A stretch of DNA of 64,000 bases. It comes from Phymorhynchus buccinoides (taxonomy: Eukaryota; Mollusca; Gastropoda; Neogastropoda; Raphitomidae). The stretch is taken from assembly GCA_017654935.2 (NCBI GenBank), contig CM065712.1, forward strand, positions 27,768,459-27,832,458. Direction: 5' to 3'. The notes below the pieces were generated by a model. It had not been told where the DNA came from. It was given only the letters and a program-made list of their open reading frames with translations, and searched no databases. Made by a program: the position numbers and the translations under genes. Below are positions 22,641 through 34,330 of this stretch, piece after piece; positions within the stretch are counted from its first letter, which is position 1; every line of letters starts with the position of its first letter.

Positions 22641-25013
22641 CACCCCAATAAGAGCCGTCACCCCAGGACATCAACAAGCCCAGTACACGGTCAAACTAAC
22701 CGACATAAGGAGCCGTCACCCCTAGACATCGACAAGCCCAGTACACGGTCAAAGTAACCGACATTAGAGCCGTCACCCCATGACATCGACAAGCCCATTA
22801 CACGGTCAAACTAACCGACATAAGAGCCGTCACCCCTTGACATCGACAAGCCCAGTACACGGTCAAACTAACCGACATTTTCAGTTTCCTTGTACCCCAT
22901 GACATCGACAAGCCCATTACACGGTCAAACTAACCGACATAAGAGCCTTCACCCCAGGACATCGACAAGCCCATTACACGGTCAAACTAACCGACATAAG
23001 AGCCGTCACCCCATGACATCGACAAGCCCATTACACGGTCAAACTAACCGACATAAGAGCCGTCACCCCTAGACATCGACAAGCCCATGTGGGTGGGGGA
23101 CACGGTCAAACTGTAGACCGCACCCCAATAAGAGCCGTCACCCTATGACATCGACAAGCCCATTACACGGTCAAACTAACCGACATAAGAGCCGTCACCC
23201 CAAGACATCGACAAGCCCATTACACGGTCAAACTAACCGACATAAGAGCCGTCACCCCAAGACATCGACAAGCCCATTACACGGTCAAACTAACCGACAT
23301 GACATCGACAAGAGCCGACACCCCAAGAGCCGTCACCCCATGACATCGACAAGCCCATTACACGGTCAAACTAACCGACATAAGAGCCGTCACCCCTTGA
23401 CATCGACAAGCCCAGTACACGGTCAAACTAACCGACATAAGAGCCTTCACCCCATGACATCGACAAGCCCATTACACGGTCAAACTAACCGACATAAGAG
23501 CCTTCACCCCATGACATCGACAAGCCCATTACACGGTCAAACTAACCGACATAAGAGCCTTCACCCCATAGAGCTTCACCCCAGACATCGACAAGCCCAT
23601 TACACGGTCAAACTAACCGACATAAGAGCCTTCACCCCATGACATCGACAAGCCCATTACACGGTCAAACTAACCGACATAAGAGCCGTTCACCGCTATG
23701 ACATCGACAAGCCCATTACACGGTCAAACTAACCGACATAAGAGCCTTCACCCCATAGACATCGACAAGCCCATTACACGGTCAAACTAACCGACATAAG
23801 AGCCTTCACCCCATGACATCGACAAGCCCATTACACGGTCAAACTAACCGACATAAGAGCCTTCACCCCAAGACATCGACAAGCCCATTACACGGTCAAA
23901 CTAACCGACATAAGAGCCTTCACCCTATGACATCGACAAGCCCAGTTACACGGTCAAACTAACCGACATAAGAGCCTTCACCCCATGACATCGACAAGCC
24001 CATTACACGGTCAAACTAACCGACATAAGAGCCTTCACCCCATGACATCGACAAGCCCATTACACGGTCAAACTAACCGACATAAGAGCCTTCACCCCTA
24101 GACATCGACAAGCCCATTACACGGTCAAACTAACCGACATAAGAGCCTTCACCCCATGACATCGACAAGCCCATTACACGGTCAAACTAACCGACATAAG
24201 AGCCTTCACCCCATGACATCGACAAGCCCATTACACGGTCAAACTAACAGACTATAAGAGCCGTCACCCCATGACATCGACAAGCCAGTACACGGTCAAA
24301 CTAAAACCGACATAAGAGCCGTCACCCCTAGACATCGACCAGCCCAGTACACGGTCAAACTAACCGACATAAGAGCGTCACCCATGACACATCGACAAGC
24401 CATTCCACGTCAAACTAACCGACATAAGAGCCGTCACCCCTCGACATCGACAAGCCAATACACGGTCAAACGAAACCGCCATAAGAGCCGTCAACCCATG
24501 ACATCGACAAGCCAGTACACGGTCAAAATTAACCGACATAAGAGCCCGTCACCCCATGACATTCGACAAGCCCAGTACACGTCAAACTAACCGACATAAG
24601 AGCCGTCACCCAAGACATCGAACAAGCCCATTACACGGTCAAACTAACCGACCATAAGAGCCGTCACCATGACATCGACAAGACAGTACACGGTCAAACT
24701 AACCGACATAGAGCGTCACCCCATGGACATCGACAAGCCCATTACAGGTCAAACTAACCGACATAAGAGCCGCACCCATGACATCGACAAGCCCAGTACA
24801 CCGGTCAAAACTAAACCGACATAAGCGCCGTACCCCTAGACATCGGACAAGGCCCAGTACACGGTCAAACTAACCGAATAAGAGCCGTCACCCCTAGACA
24901 TCGACAAGCCAGTACACGGTCAAAAACTAACCGACATAAGAGCGTCACCCCAGACAATCGACAAGCCCATTACCGTTCAAACTAACCGACAGACAAGATA
25001 GAGACGCAGAACT
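22641..25013. repeat. 57 bp minisatellite, about 41 units
   Basis: The unit contains GAGCCGTCACCCC (or GAGCCTTCACCCC), GACATCGACAAGCCC and CGGTCAAACTAACCGAC. As 57 is 19 codons, frames stay open across units (MTSTSPLHGQTNRHKS) without being a gene. Units from about 22900 to 24240 are nearly identical. Those from 24250 to 25000 carry many one- or two-base indels. Non-repeat words from the left flank are embedded at about 22879-22895 and 23089-23130. Confidence 0.95.
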
Positions 25014-25294
25014 ACCGACATAATTGAAGAAAGGATGCCAACTTAACGTGTCTTGATTATGCGTCCATGAGGTTCGCGCTCCCTCCGATGTGCGACATCG
25101 ATGCGAGGACAGGAAGAGAAACCACCAGCACGATTCCTGTCTACCCAGCATGGCGAGTAGGGGCTGGAAAACACATACAAACACACACCAACTCCTGGGA
25201 TAACACATCCTAACTCACTGATGTCCTACATGAGGTGGTCACTATTTTTGTATGTGATTGTTTTAGGATTCGTCTAAGACAGTGGGAACCTATC
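25014..25294. other. Intergenic sequence, nothing recognised
   Basis: No gene was recognised between the two minisatellites. Confidence 0.35.
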
Positions 25295-25743
25295 CTTGGC
25301 TGCAGCACTAGAAAAGACAGTCCCTTGCACTGGTTTTTTTTCTAGTGCTGCAGCCAGGAGGGATTTAGGTGTCTTTTCTAGTGCTGCAGCCAAGAGGGCC
25401 TAGGGTTGTCTTCTTTAGTGCTGCAGCAAAGGGATTAAGTTGTCTTCTAGTACTGCAAACCAAAGGGACAGGTTGCACTGTCGTTTTAATGCTGCAGCCA
25501 AACGGACTATGTTGCATGTTTATTATAGGCTTGCAGCCCCAAGAGATTAGGTGTCTATTCTAGAGCTGCAGACAAGGGGATTAGGTTGCACTGTCTTTGG
25601 CGCAGCCAACGGACTTAGTTGCACTGTCTTTTCTAGGCTGAAGCAAGGGATTAGGTTGTTATTCTAGTGCTGCAGACCAAATGGATTAGGTTGCACTGTC
25701 TTTGGATGCAGCAGCTAGAAAAATATACAACCTAGACCATTTG
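25295..25743. repeat. ~40 bp degenerate minisatellite (TCTAGTGCTGCAG)
   Basis: Units of about 35-45 bp contain TTTTCTAGTGCTGCAGCCAA, GGGATTAGGTTG and CACTGTC, with many indels. The first unit (about 25300-25320) is inverted relative to the next (about 25343-25356), giving a short hairpin at the array start. The array runs into the gap. Confidence 0.85.
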
Positions 25744-26243
25744 NNNNNNNNNNNNNNNNNNNNNNNNNNNNNNNNNNNNNNNNNNNNNNNNNNNNNNNNN
25801 NNNNNNNNNNNNNNNNNNNNNNNNNNNNNNNNNNNNNNNNNNNNNNNNNNNNNNNNNNNNNNNNNNNNNNNNNNNNNNNNNNNNNNNNNNNNNNNNNNNN
25901 NNNNNNNNNNNNNNNNNNNNNNNNNNNNNNNNNNNNNNNNNNNNNNNNNNNNNNNNNNNNNNNNNNNNNNNNNNNNNNNNNNNNNNNNNNNNNNNNNNNN
26001 NNNNNNNNNNNNNNNNNNNNNNNNNNNNNNNNNNNNNNNNNNNNNNNNNNNNNNNNNNNNNNNNNNNNNNNNNNNNNNNNNNNNNNNNNNNNNNNNNNNN
26101 NNNNNNNNNNNNNNNNNNNNNNNNNNNNNNNNNNNNNNNNNNNNNNNNNNNNNNNNNNNNNNNNNNNNNNNNNNNNNNNNNNNNNNNNNNNNNNNNNNNN
26201 NNNNNNNNNNNNNNNNNNNNNNNNNNNNNNNNNNNNNNNNNNN
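25744..26243. other. Assembly gap (500 N)
   Basis: There are exactly 500 N of unknown true length. It removes the upstream part of the beta-propeller gene. Confidence 0.99.
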
Positions 26244-26244
26244 G

Positions 26245-27045
26245 CCAGCAGAGAAAGGCGACAGGGAGACATCCTGGATCACCGCCATTGTCTGTCTGCC
26301 GGATGACAGGATCGTCATGACGGACCGCAATAACAGCAAGGTGAAGGTGATGAGGGTCACTCCACCACACACAGTGTCTGACTCTGTAGAATGTAAGGAA
26401 ATACCACGCTGCCTGGCTCTGTTGTCTGACGGCCTGGTTGCCGTGACGACAAACACCAACCTGATCTATTTGATTAATGTGACGAAGAAACTGACAGTGA
26501 CGTCACAGATAAAGACAGTTAGGGAGTATGATGGTATAGCAGGACTGAATGACGGACACTTACTGGTGAGTTGTGACGAAATCACCGATCCTGCTGCACT
26601 ACACGTGCTGACCCGACGTGGTGTCGTGGTGAGAACGGTCACTGACAGCACCAGGTTGCCAGGACTGGAGTTACCATGGTACATCTTTGTTGACGTGGAC
26701 AACCACGTCCTGGTGGCTGACTTCAGTAAACACCTGGTGCACAGGATAGAGGTCAGTTCTGGCCACGTCACCCACACCTATGACCACACTGACATCAGTG
26801 GTCCTGGACAGGTGTGTGCAGACAGGGCCGGGAATGTTTATGTAGCGAGTTATGATTTTAGTGTTGGGGATGGTTGGGTGTTGGTGAGGAACAAGGGTGG
26901 ACAGTGGAGACGACTGGTGACCTCTGACCTCAGTGACCCTGGGTATGTCTGTCCTCGGGGGCTGTGTCTGACCAGGACAGGACGGCTGGTGGTGATATGG
27001 GGTAAACTGTTTGACAGTGTTGTTGTTTGTTATGACTTGGTGTAG
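26245..27045 (+). CDS. C-terminus of a TRIM/NHL-like beta-propeller protein (partial)
   Basis: About 266 residues are open from the gap to a stop at 27043-27045. Six blade-like repeats can be seen: ITAIVCLPDDRIVMTDRNN, PRCLALLSDGLVAVTTN, YDGIAGLNDGHLLVSCD, YIFVDVDNHVLVADF, GQVCADRAGNVYVAS and PRGLCLTRTGRLVVIWG. Each has the small-residue, D-x-x-G/N-x-h-h-V pattern of NHL-type propeller strands. In animals such a C-terminus usually follows RING, B-box and coiled-coil domains in TRIM-type ubiquitin ligases, where it binds protein or RNA partners. Here those domains would lie in or before the gap, so the ligase identity is inferred only. The frame has no lesions and its codon use differs clearly from the surrounding repeats. 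It reads as one terminal exon, followed closely by a GT tract. An unrelated propeller protein is the alternative. Confidence 0.75.
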   Translation, partial: PAEKGDRETSWITAIVCLPDDRIVMTDRNNSKVKVMRVTPPHTVSDSVECKEIPRCLALLSDGLVAVTTNTNLIYLINVTKKLTVTSQIKTVREYDGIAGLNDGHLLVSCDEITDPAALHVLTRRGVVVRTVTDSTRLPGLELPWYIFVDVDNHVLVADFSKHLVHRIEVSSGHVTHTYDHTDISGPGQVCADRAGNVYVASYDFSVGDGWVLVRNKGGQWRRLVTSDLSDPGYVCPRGLCLTRTGRLVVIWGKLFDSVVVCYDLV

Positions 27046-27074
27046 ACTTCTCACTTTGAACTTCCTTCTACTCT

Positions 27075-27078
<4 letters not shown>

Positions 27079-27161
<83 letters not shown>

Positions 27162-27270
27162 TGTGTGTGTGTGTGTGGTGTGTGTGTAATGTGTGTGTGT
27201 GTGTGTGTGTGTGTGTTTTGTGTGTATATATATATATATATAATATATATATATATATATGTGTGTGTGT

Positions 27271-27319
<49 letters not shown>

Positions 27320-27331
27320 TGAATGTGTGAA

Positions 27332-27368
<37 letters not shown>

Positions 27369-27382
27369 GTGTGTGTGTGTGT
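27079..27382. repeat. GT microsatellite with a central TA run
   Basis: (GT)n at 27079-27220 and 27260-27380 flanks (TA)n at 27225-27260. It lies in or just after the 3' UTR of the propeller gene and directly abuts the 3' end of the minus-strand LINE. Confidence 0.95.
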
Positions 27383-30300
27383 TCGTTCTTTAGTTTAACG
27401 TCTGTTCACCCGCAAGTGATATTAGACAACAACAACAACAACAACAACAACAAAAAACAAAAAACAAAAAAAGTATTAAAGTGAGAGTGTGTGTGAGTGC
27501 GTGGATGGTAGTATTATTATGTGTTTTCCCTACACATCTATTCATACAAATCTAACTGAGTGCATATAAAAATTACATTAACAGATATATAAGATGGGAG
27601 GAAGTGGGGGGACATACAGTAACATTTCAAACTGACTTATGTAACATGAAGAGAGTTAAACAAGTGTGTCTTAATTTATAAATGGCTAACAACAAAAATA
27701 TAATAACACAATTTAAGCCAACAATTAATTAGTAACTCAAAGAAAAATACCAACAGGACTTATGTGCAGGATTTCTGAAAAACGTTTAAGGAGATTAAAG
27801 TTGTTTAATATTTTTTCAATGGTTAAAGGCGTTTGATGGTTCAGCAATTCACCATCAGTTTTGTTGATTTGTTCTTTAATTCTAGGACAATATAGGAGCA
27901 AATGATTTACTGATATTTGATTTCCACATATGCAGTTAACATCTTTAGAAAATTTTGTTTTAAAAGCATTTAAACGAAGTTTAAACATCAAAGATACGAT
28001 TTGTCTTAAACTTGTATCTTTGAGCTGTTTTAAAATTAAGTAGGAATTCATTGTACTTGAGCCTTTTATACAATAGCGTGAATATTGACTGTCTGAAGTC
28101 ATTAACATGCTGTCAAAATTTTCTTTGGTTAATTTTTCAATATGTTTATAATATTCATGCAGATCTAAATTCACATTAAGATGAATCGTTCCCTCGGAAT
28201 TACGTGCTGCACTTCTAGCTGCTCGATCAACCAATTCATTTGAGTATATTCCACAATGGGAGGGAACCCAATAAAAAGTTACACTAATGTCTTTACTCGA
28301 TAATTGATTAATTAAATGTTTGATCTCTAATATCATTTCAAGGCGTATGTTAACATTTTGACCTTTAATAGCTTGTAATGCTGATTTCGAATCTACACAA
28401 AGTAATATTTTACAAGCATTTATAGGTAATTCTGCAGTAATGCCATTAAAATAGCTAACAATTCTGCAGTAAAAATGGAATAATATTTACCTATATAATA
28501 TCGTTTCTCTATTTTTAACGAGGGTATTATAAATGCTGCTCCTGTATTCCCATTTTGAATACATCCACTATAACAACTTTCCATATGGAAATTAACTAAG
28601 TTTTTTAATATGTTTGGAGATTGACTTTTGTTAACATCTGTATGATCAATATCAAAAGCAGGTTTAATTTGTTCCCAAGGCGGTACTGGCGAAAAAGATG
28701 GCTTAGCTGCAATTTCTTTATTTTTTAATTCTTTACAATTAATAATATCGGAGACAAAGGAATTAATTGGTTGCAAAGATTGAATTGTTTTAGCTCTTTT
28801 AACAAAATCATGTTCAGTATCTAACTTAACTTCTTCTTTACAAAATGTGTCATATACTGTTGATTTTAATACAAATTTTGCAGCAGAAAGCTTTCGATAG
28901 TCATCGAGAGGTAGAATACCTGCTTCTTTATATGATCCTAGATTATAAGCATGGGTTGGTACCCCAAGTGCCAGTTTAAAGGCTTTACAATCGATACATT
29001 GTAGTTTGCTTAACAAATATTTTGGAGCACTAAAGAAAATTTCCTGAGCATAAATTAATCGAGATCGTACAAGAGAATTAGCAAGACATAGAAGCGCTTT
29101 TGTATCTTGTCCCCAACGCTGTTTACTTATAATTTTGAGAAAATTTAAAGCCTTTCTTGCTTTGTTTAATATGTAATCTATATGTTGATTCCAAGTAAGT
29201 TTTGATGAAAGGAAAACACCCAGAAACTTCACACTCTGCGTATAATTGATTACTGTGCCATTGATGGTAAAAACTGGAAGTTTTTCTGGGTTGCATCCCG
29301 AATTAAAAAGTACTATATGTGTTTTTTCTAATGATAAAGTTAAACCATTTTCTTTCATAAATGTATTTATTTTATCTAATTCACGTTGATATAATTTTTT
29401 GGTATAGTTCAAGGATCTAAGTGGAGTTTTACGCTTCATTGTTACCTTCATCCACATGCAGATATCGTCTGCGTACTGAGCTAAGACTGTGTCTTTAGAT
29501 ATATTATTTGGTAGATCTGCTATCAATATATTAAACAAGATAGGTGAAATAACAGAACCTTGTGGAAGACCCATCTGAAGTTCTCTGGGATTTGAATATG
29601 TACTTCCAACTCTTACTTGTATAAATCTATCTGAGAAGAAATTTTCTATATAGTTATACATATTACCTGTAACATTGTGATTTTGAAGTTTTTGTAATAG
29701 TCGATAGTGCCATTACTTGGTCGTAAGCTTTTTTCACATAAAAGAAGGTTGCAAGAATATTTTTTCGCCTTGCAAACTGTTGCTTGATTTGTGTCGTGAG
29801 TTTTACTAGGTGTTCTGTAGTAGACCGGCCTTTTCGGAAACCTGCTTGATTATTAGGGATAATGCTTTGTTTTTCACAGACATGAATTAATCTATTTAAT
29901 ACGATTTTTTCCATAAGTTTGCATACATGAGACGTCAAAGAGATGGGTCTGTAGCTGTTTCTATCAGACCTGGGCTTGCCTTGCTTATGTATAGGAATAA
30001 CAATTGAATGTTTCCAGATAAGGGGCATTTCTCCATCAGCCCAACATTTCTGAAAAATTACATGTAAAAAACTGATGACATTATGTGGTAAATGCCTTAA
30101 CATTTCATACGATATTCCATCTAATCCAACAGATGTTTTGTTTTTACTAAGATGTAGAATACATTCTTTAACTTCATCTAGAGTAATATCGGCATTCACA
30201 TAGCTTTTTATTGTGGGCTTGTTATTATCTTCATCTGTCGTGGTCTTATTTTTCTCTTCATTTTCTCTATATTGTCTATTTTCAGCAGATAATCCAGTAG

Positions 30301-30752
30301 TTCTACTGTAATTTGCAAACATATCAACAAACGCTTCTGCTTTTTCTTGATTAGAAGGTAGATCTGAATTTTCCAGTTTAATTGGACACTGCGGTAAATG
30401 TATTCCGTTCTTCATGGTGTTCATTTTTTCCCAAACCTTTTGCATATCTTTATAGCTATAAACTTCATTCGTACAAAAAGATGACCAGTACTGTCTCTTT
30501 GCCTGTGCATTAACCCTGTTTGCTCTATTTTTTGCCCTTTTTGACTCTATATGATTTGGGAGAGAGTGTTCTTTTATGTAATCTTCAAATTTTGTCAATT
30601 TTTCTGCTCTAGCGTATTCACAGTCTTCATTCCACCAGATATTACCAGAATGTTTATGAGACTTCTTTGATTTACTTATAGGAATAGACTCATTAGCAGT
30701 GCTAAGAACTGCATTAGTAAATATAGAGTACAACTCATGAACGTCTTTATCG
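27383..30752 (-). mobile_element. LINE with reverse transcriptase and RNase H (I/Ingi/Nimb-like), 5'-truncated
   Basis: On the minus strand the element begins at about 30752 with the post-endonuclease linker and runs through reverse transcriptase, RNase H and a Cys/His C-terminal motif to a stop at 27737. It then continues through a 3' UTR with (GTT)n (27428-27452) to TCACTTGCGGGTGAACAGAC and GTTAAAC at about 27390-27420. I recall that GGGTGAA-AGACGTTAAAC word as the 3' end of mollusc LINEs and SINEs. The endonuclease is missing. The 5' end joins a GT microsatellite. Clade is inferred from the RT-RNase H order. Confidence 0.8.
27737..30752 (-). pseudogene. LINE RT-RNase H polyprotein, inactivated
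   Basis: The first frame (from about 30752 to 29663) has IWWNEDC, GLDGISYEML, SYRPISLTSH and AGFRKGRSTTEHL. Where motif A normally reads F-F-D it has FFYVKKAYD, so the catalytic Asp looks replaced by Tyr. A single extra A near 29711 then shifts the frame. The second frame (29661-28420) has GLPQGSVISP, the catalytic YADD box and the RNase H region with the motif Glu in FTAELLAI, but the first RNase H Asp (usually TDGS) is missing at YSGCIQNG. A second frameshift near 28425 precedes VDSKSALQAI, WVPSHCGI and NELVDRAA. The end shows a CICG...H...C finger. The Thr-His repeat at the start of the open frame is microsatellite, not LINE. Confidence 0.82.
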
Positions 30753-30800
30753 TGTGTGTGTGTGTGTGTGTGCATGCACGAGTGCGTGCATGCATGCGTT

Positions 30801-30874
<74 letters not shown>

Positions 30875-30905
30875 TGCGTATGTATGTGCGTGTGAGTGCG
30901 TGTGT
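30753..30905. repeat. GT microsatellite at the 5' end of the LINE
   Basis: (GT)n with GCATGCAT-like interruptions (30755-30800) and a purer tract at 30805-30870. It keeps the LINE frame open upstream by chance. Confidence 0.92.
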
Positions 30906-30934
30906 GCATGAGTCTTTGTGTGTTGTATCAGACG

Positions 30935-31260
30935 TTGTACCATGACAGTGGACTGTAGTGTGACTTGACGTACACTCAGACAGTCAGGGACCAGACCTCA
31001 GTCATCAGCAACAGAGCAGAGCTGGTGTGGCCAGTTTAGTCATTGTACCATGACAGTGGACTGTAGTGTGACTTGACGAACACTCAGACAGTCAGGGACG
31101 AGGCCTCAGTCATCAGCAACACAGCAGAGCTGGCGTGGCCAATTTAGTCATTGTAGCATGACAGTGGACTGTAGTGTGACTTGACGAACACTCAGACAGT
31201 CAGGGACCAGGCCTCAGTCATCAGCAACAGAGCAGAGGCAGTGTGGCCAATTTAGTCATA
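30935..31260. repeat. 107 bp tandem repeat, three units
   Basis: CATGACAGTGGACTGTAGTG recurs at about 30941, 31048 and 31155, each followed by CACTCAGACAGTCAGGGAC and CATCAGCAACA. Units differ by a few substitutions. No coding content was seen. Confidence 0.95.
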
Positions 31261-31760
31261 GAAGTTTAAGTTTTTAAATCTATCCTTTGTGTCGGTTTTT
31301 TTTCAGACCAATCCAAAAGAATGAACAATTGATCTTATCCATTATTTTTATACTGTTTGCTTCATTCAAACCGTGTTTGTTATTTTGTTATACAATCTAT
31401 TATACTAATATTATGATATTCACATACTCCAGTCCTATAATAATGTTATTATTATGTTTATTCAATTTGCTCCTTTAGACTGATCATTGAATTCATTCAT
31501 TCGTTTATTATGCCCATTCAACCAGTCAGATTCACAAAAATGCACAATGACCATAGAGTCCAAGCATAACGCACCTGAATTTTATCAGTAGGTCTTATTT
31601 AATGAAATTCAAAGGAGATCATTCTAAATTTATTGACAAGTGGCATACAATTTATGTTCCCCCTTTTTAACAACAGATAATAAAGTATTCATGAATGCTG
31701 ACTAATATAATTGACTGCCATTGTTTTGCTCCCTCGCTCCCTACTCTCCCTCTCAATTTA
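31261..31760. other. Intergenic AT-rich sequence, nothing recognised
   Basis: No gene was recognised. Confidence 0.4.
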
Positions 31761-31761
31761 T

Positions 31762-32765
31762 GTCTGTCTGTCTGTCTAAGTAGGCCTAATTATACCGTTA
31801 TTCATATGTATGGTGAGGTCTGTGTGGGTGTAGAATTGTGTTGGGGTGTTATTCATATACATGGTGAGGTCTGCGTGGGTGCATAATTGTGTTGGGGTGT
31901 TATTCATATGCATGGTGAGGTCTATGTGGGTGTATGATTGTGTTGGGGTGTTATTCATATACATGGTGAGGTCTATGTGGGTGCATGATTGTGTTAGGGT
32001 GTTATTCATATACATGGTGAGGTCTGTGTGGGTGTATAATTGTGTTGGGGTGTTATTCATATGCATGGTGAGGTCTATGTGGGTGTATGATTGTGTTGGG
32101 GTGTTATTCATATGCATGGTGAGGTCTATGTGGGTGTATGATTGTGTTGGGGTGTTATTCATATACATGGTGAGGTCTGCGTGGGTGTATAATTGTGTTG
32201 GGGTGTTATTCATATACATGGTGAGGTCTGCGTGGGTGTATAATTGTGTTGGGGTGTTATTCATATACATGGTGAGGTCTGTGTGGGTGCATAATTGTGT
32301 TGGGGTGTTATTCATATGCATGGTGAGGTTTGTGTGGGTGTAGAATTGTGCTGGGGTGTTATTCATATGTATGGTGAGGTTTGTGTGGGTGTAGAATTGT
32401 GCTGGGGTGTTATTCATATGTATGGTGAGGTTTGTGTGGGTGTAGAATTGTGCTGGGGTGTTATTCATATGTATGGTGAGGTTTGTGTGGGTGTAGAATT
32501 GTGCTGGGGTGTTATTCATATGTATGGTGAGGTTTGTGTGGGTGTATGATTGTGTAGGGGTGTTATTCATATGCATGGTGAGGTCTATGTGTGGGTGTAT
32601 GATTGTGTTGGGGTGTTATTCATATGCATGGTGAGGTCTATGTGGGTGTATGATTGTGTTGGGGTGTTATTCATATGCATGGTGAGGTCTGTGTGGGTGT
32701 ATGATTGTGTTGGGGTGTTATTCATATGCATGGTGAGGTCTGTGTGGGTGTAGAAGTGTGCGGGG

Positions 32766-32797
<32 letters not shown>

Positions 32798-32800
32798 AGT
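31762..32800. repeat. 51 bp minisatellite, about 19 units, flanked by GTCT runs
   Basis: The unit contains TATTCATATGCATGGTGAGG and GTGGGTGTATGATTGTGTTG. As 51 is 17 codons, both strands stay open for hundreds of codons, which is an artefact. GTCTGTCTGTCT followed by AGTAGGCCTAA lies at both ends (31762-31790 and 32768-32806), so the array sits between direct repeats. Confidence 0.95.
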
Positions 32801-32998
32801 AGGCCTAACTACACCATTATCCATAATTGTGTATGGTGAGCTCTGTGTTGGTGCATAGCTGTGTTGGGGTGTTGCTGGTACTGGGAGTACGTTTTCATGG
32901 CGTTGCCATCTTGTAATTCAATCTGTTCAATTAGAATGTGCACTTTATTCAGTCTCTAATTATGATGATTGTTCTATTCAGTACTTTTGTTGTTCACC

Positions 32999-33683
32999 CA
33001 AGTCCCGTCCTTCACGCTGTTCCTCCAGTCAAGTCCCTTCCTTCACGCTGTTCCTCCAGTCAAGTCCCTTCCTTCACGCTGTTCCTCCAGTCAAGTCCCT
33101 TCCTTCACGCTGTTCCTCCAGTCAAGTCCCTTCCTTCACGCTGTTCCTCCAGTCAAAACCCTTCCTTCACGCTGTTCCTCCAGTCAAGTCCCTTCCTTCA
33201 CGCTGTTCCTCCAGTCAAATCCCTTCCTTCACGCTGTTCCTCCAGTCAGGTCCCTTCCTTCACGCTGTTCCTCCAGTCAAGTCCCTTCCTTCACGCTGTT
33301 CCTCCAGTCAGGCCCCTTCCTTCACGCTGTTCCTCCAGTCAAGTCCCTTCCTTCACGCTGTTCCTCCAGTCAAGTCCCTTCCTTCACGCTGTTCCTCCAG
33401 TCAAGTCCCTTCCTTCACGCTGTTCCTCCAGTCAGGCCCCTTCCTTCACGCTGTTCCTCCAGTCAAGTCCCTTCCTTCACGCTGTTCCTCCAGTCAGGCC
33501 CCTTCCTTCACGCTGTTCCTCCAGTCAAGTCCCTTCCTTCACGCTGTTCCTCCAGTCAGTCACGCTGTTTCTCCAGTCAAGTCCCTTCCTTCACGCTGTT
33601 CCTCCAGTCAAGTCCCCTCCTTCACGCTGTTCCTCCAGTCAAGTCCCGTCCTTCACGCTGTTCCTCCAGTCAAGTCCCTTCCT
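32999..33683. repeat. 31 bp minisatellite, about 22 units
   Basis: The unit is CTTCACGCTGTTCCTCCAGT plus CAAGTCCCTTC. The length is one more than a multiple of three and the unit has no stop on the plus strand, so two overlapping long plus-strand frames appear. One partial unit occurs at about 33555-33575. Confidence 0.96.
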
Positions 33684-33770
33684 TAATAATAATAATAATA
33701 ATAATTGATAGTATTTCTATAGCGCCTTTCTATAATTATTTTACACTCAAGGCGCTTCCATTCACTGATA
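33684..33770 (-). mobile_element. L2/CR1-type LINE or SINE 3' tail fragment
   Basis: Read on the minus strand, AAGCGCCTTGAGTGTAAA is followed by GGCGCTATAGAAAT and (ATT)n. This is the same kind of terminus as at 3420-3470 but on the other strand. No coding part is attached, so it is a 3' fragment or a SINE end. Confidence 0.7.
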
Positions 33771-33936
33771 CACCCGCAGTCGCACAAAAACATTATCACC
33801 CATTCATTCACCCAGATACAAGATCAAGAAGGAAACATTTACAAACCGAATGAGCTTTGAAAGTAGTGTGTCTTGCGTTTAGCTTTGAAAGTAGAGATAG
33901 TTGGTTCATGGTGGAGTCTGGTACTAGCTGGTAGTG

Positions 33937-34330
33937 TCCACCCCAGCCTGGTTCGGAAGTCCTGGATGGGGTGTCTGTGTTTACAATGGACTGCACACAG
34001 TTCAATGTCCACCCCAGCCTGGTTAGGAAGTCCTGGGTGGGGTGTCTGTGTTCACAATGGACTGCACACAGTTCAATGTCCACCCCAGCCTGGTTAGGAA
34101 GTCCTGGGTGCTGTGTCTGTGTTCACAATGGACTGCACACAGTTCAATGTTCACCCCAGCCTGGTTAGGAAGTCCTGGGTGGGGTGTCTGTGTTCACAAT
34201 GGACTACACACAGTTCAATGTCCACCCCAGCCTGGTTAGGAAGTCCTGGGTGGGGTATATGTGTTCACAATGGACTGCACATAGTTCAATGTCCACCCCA
34301 GTCTGGTTAGGAAGTCCTGGGTGAGTTGTC
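33937..34330. repeat. 71 bp minisatellite, about 5.5 units
   Basis: The unit contains GTCCACCCCAGCCTGGTTAG, GAAGTCCTGGGTGGGGTGTC and CACAATGGACTGCACACAGT. It is unrelated in sequence to the 71 bp array at 20.7 kb. Confidence 0.95.

Noticed and set aside
22641..25013. CRISPR-like array
   Set aside because: Units are contiguous 57 bp tandem copies without unique spacers, in eukaryotic DNA.
30676..30943. His/Thr-rich N-terminus of the minus-strand LINE protein
   Set aside because: It is encoded by a GT microsatellite next to the truncated LINE and is not part of the element.
32938..33853. 256- and 294-codon plus-strand frames
   Set aside because: They are the same 31 bp unit read in two frames; not genes.
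33937..34330. Relationship between the two 71 bp minisatellites (20.7 kb and 33.9 kb)
   Set aside because: Only the period is shared; the unit sequences do not align.
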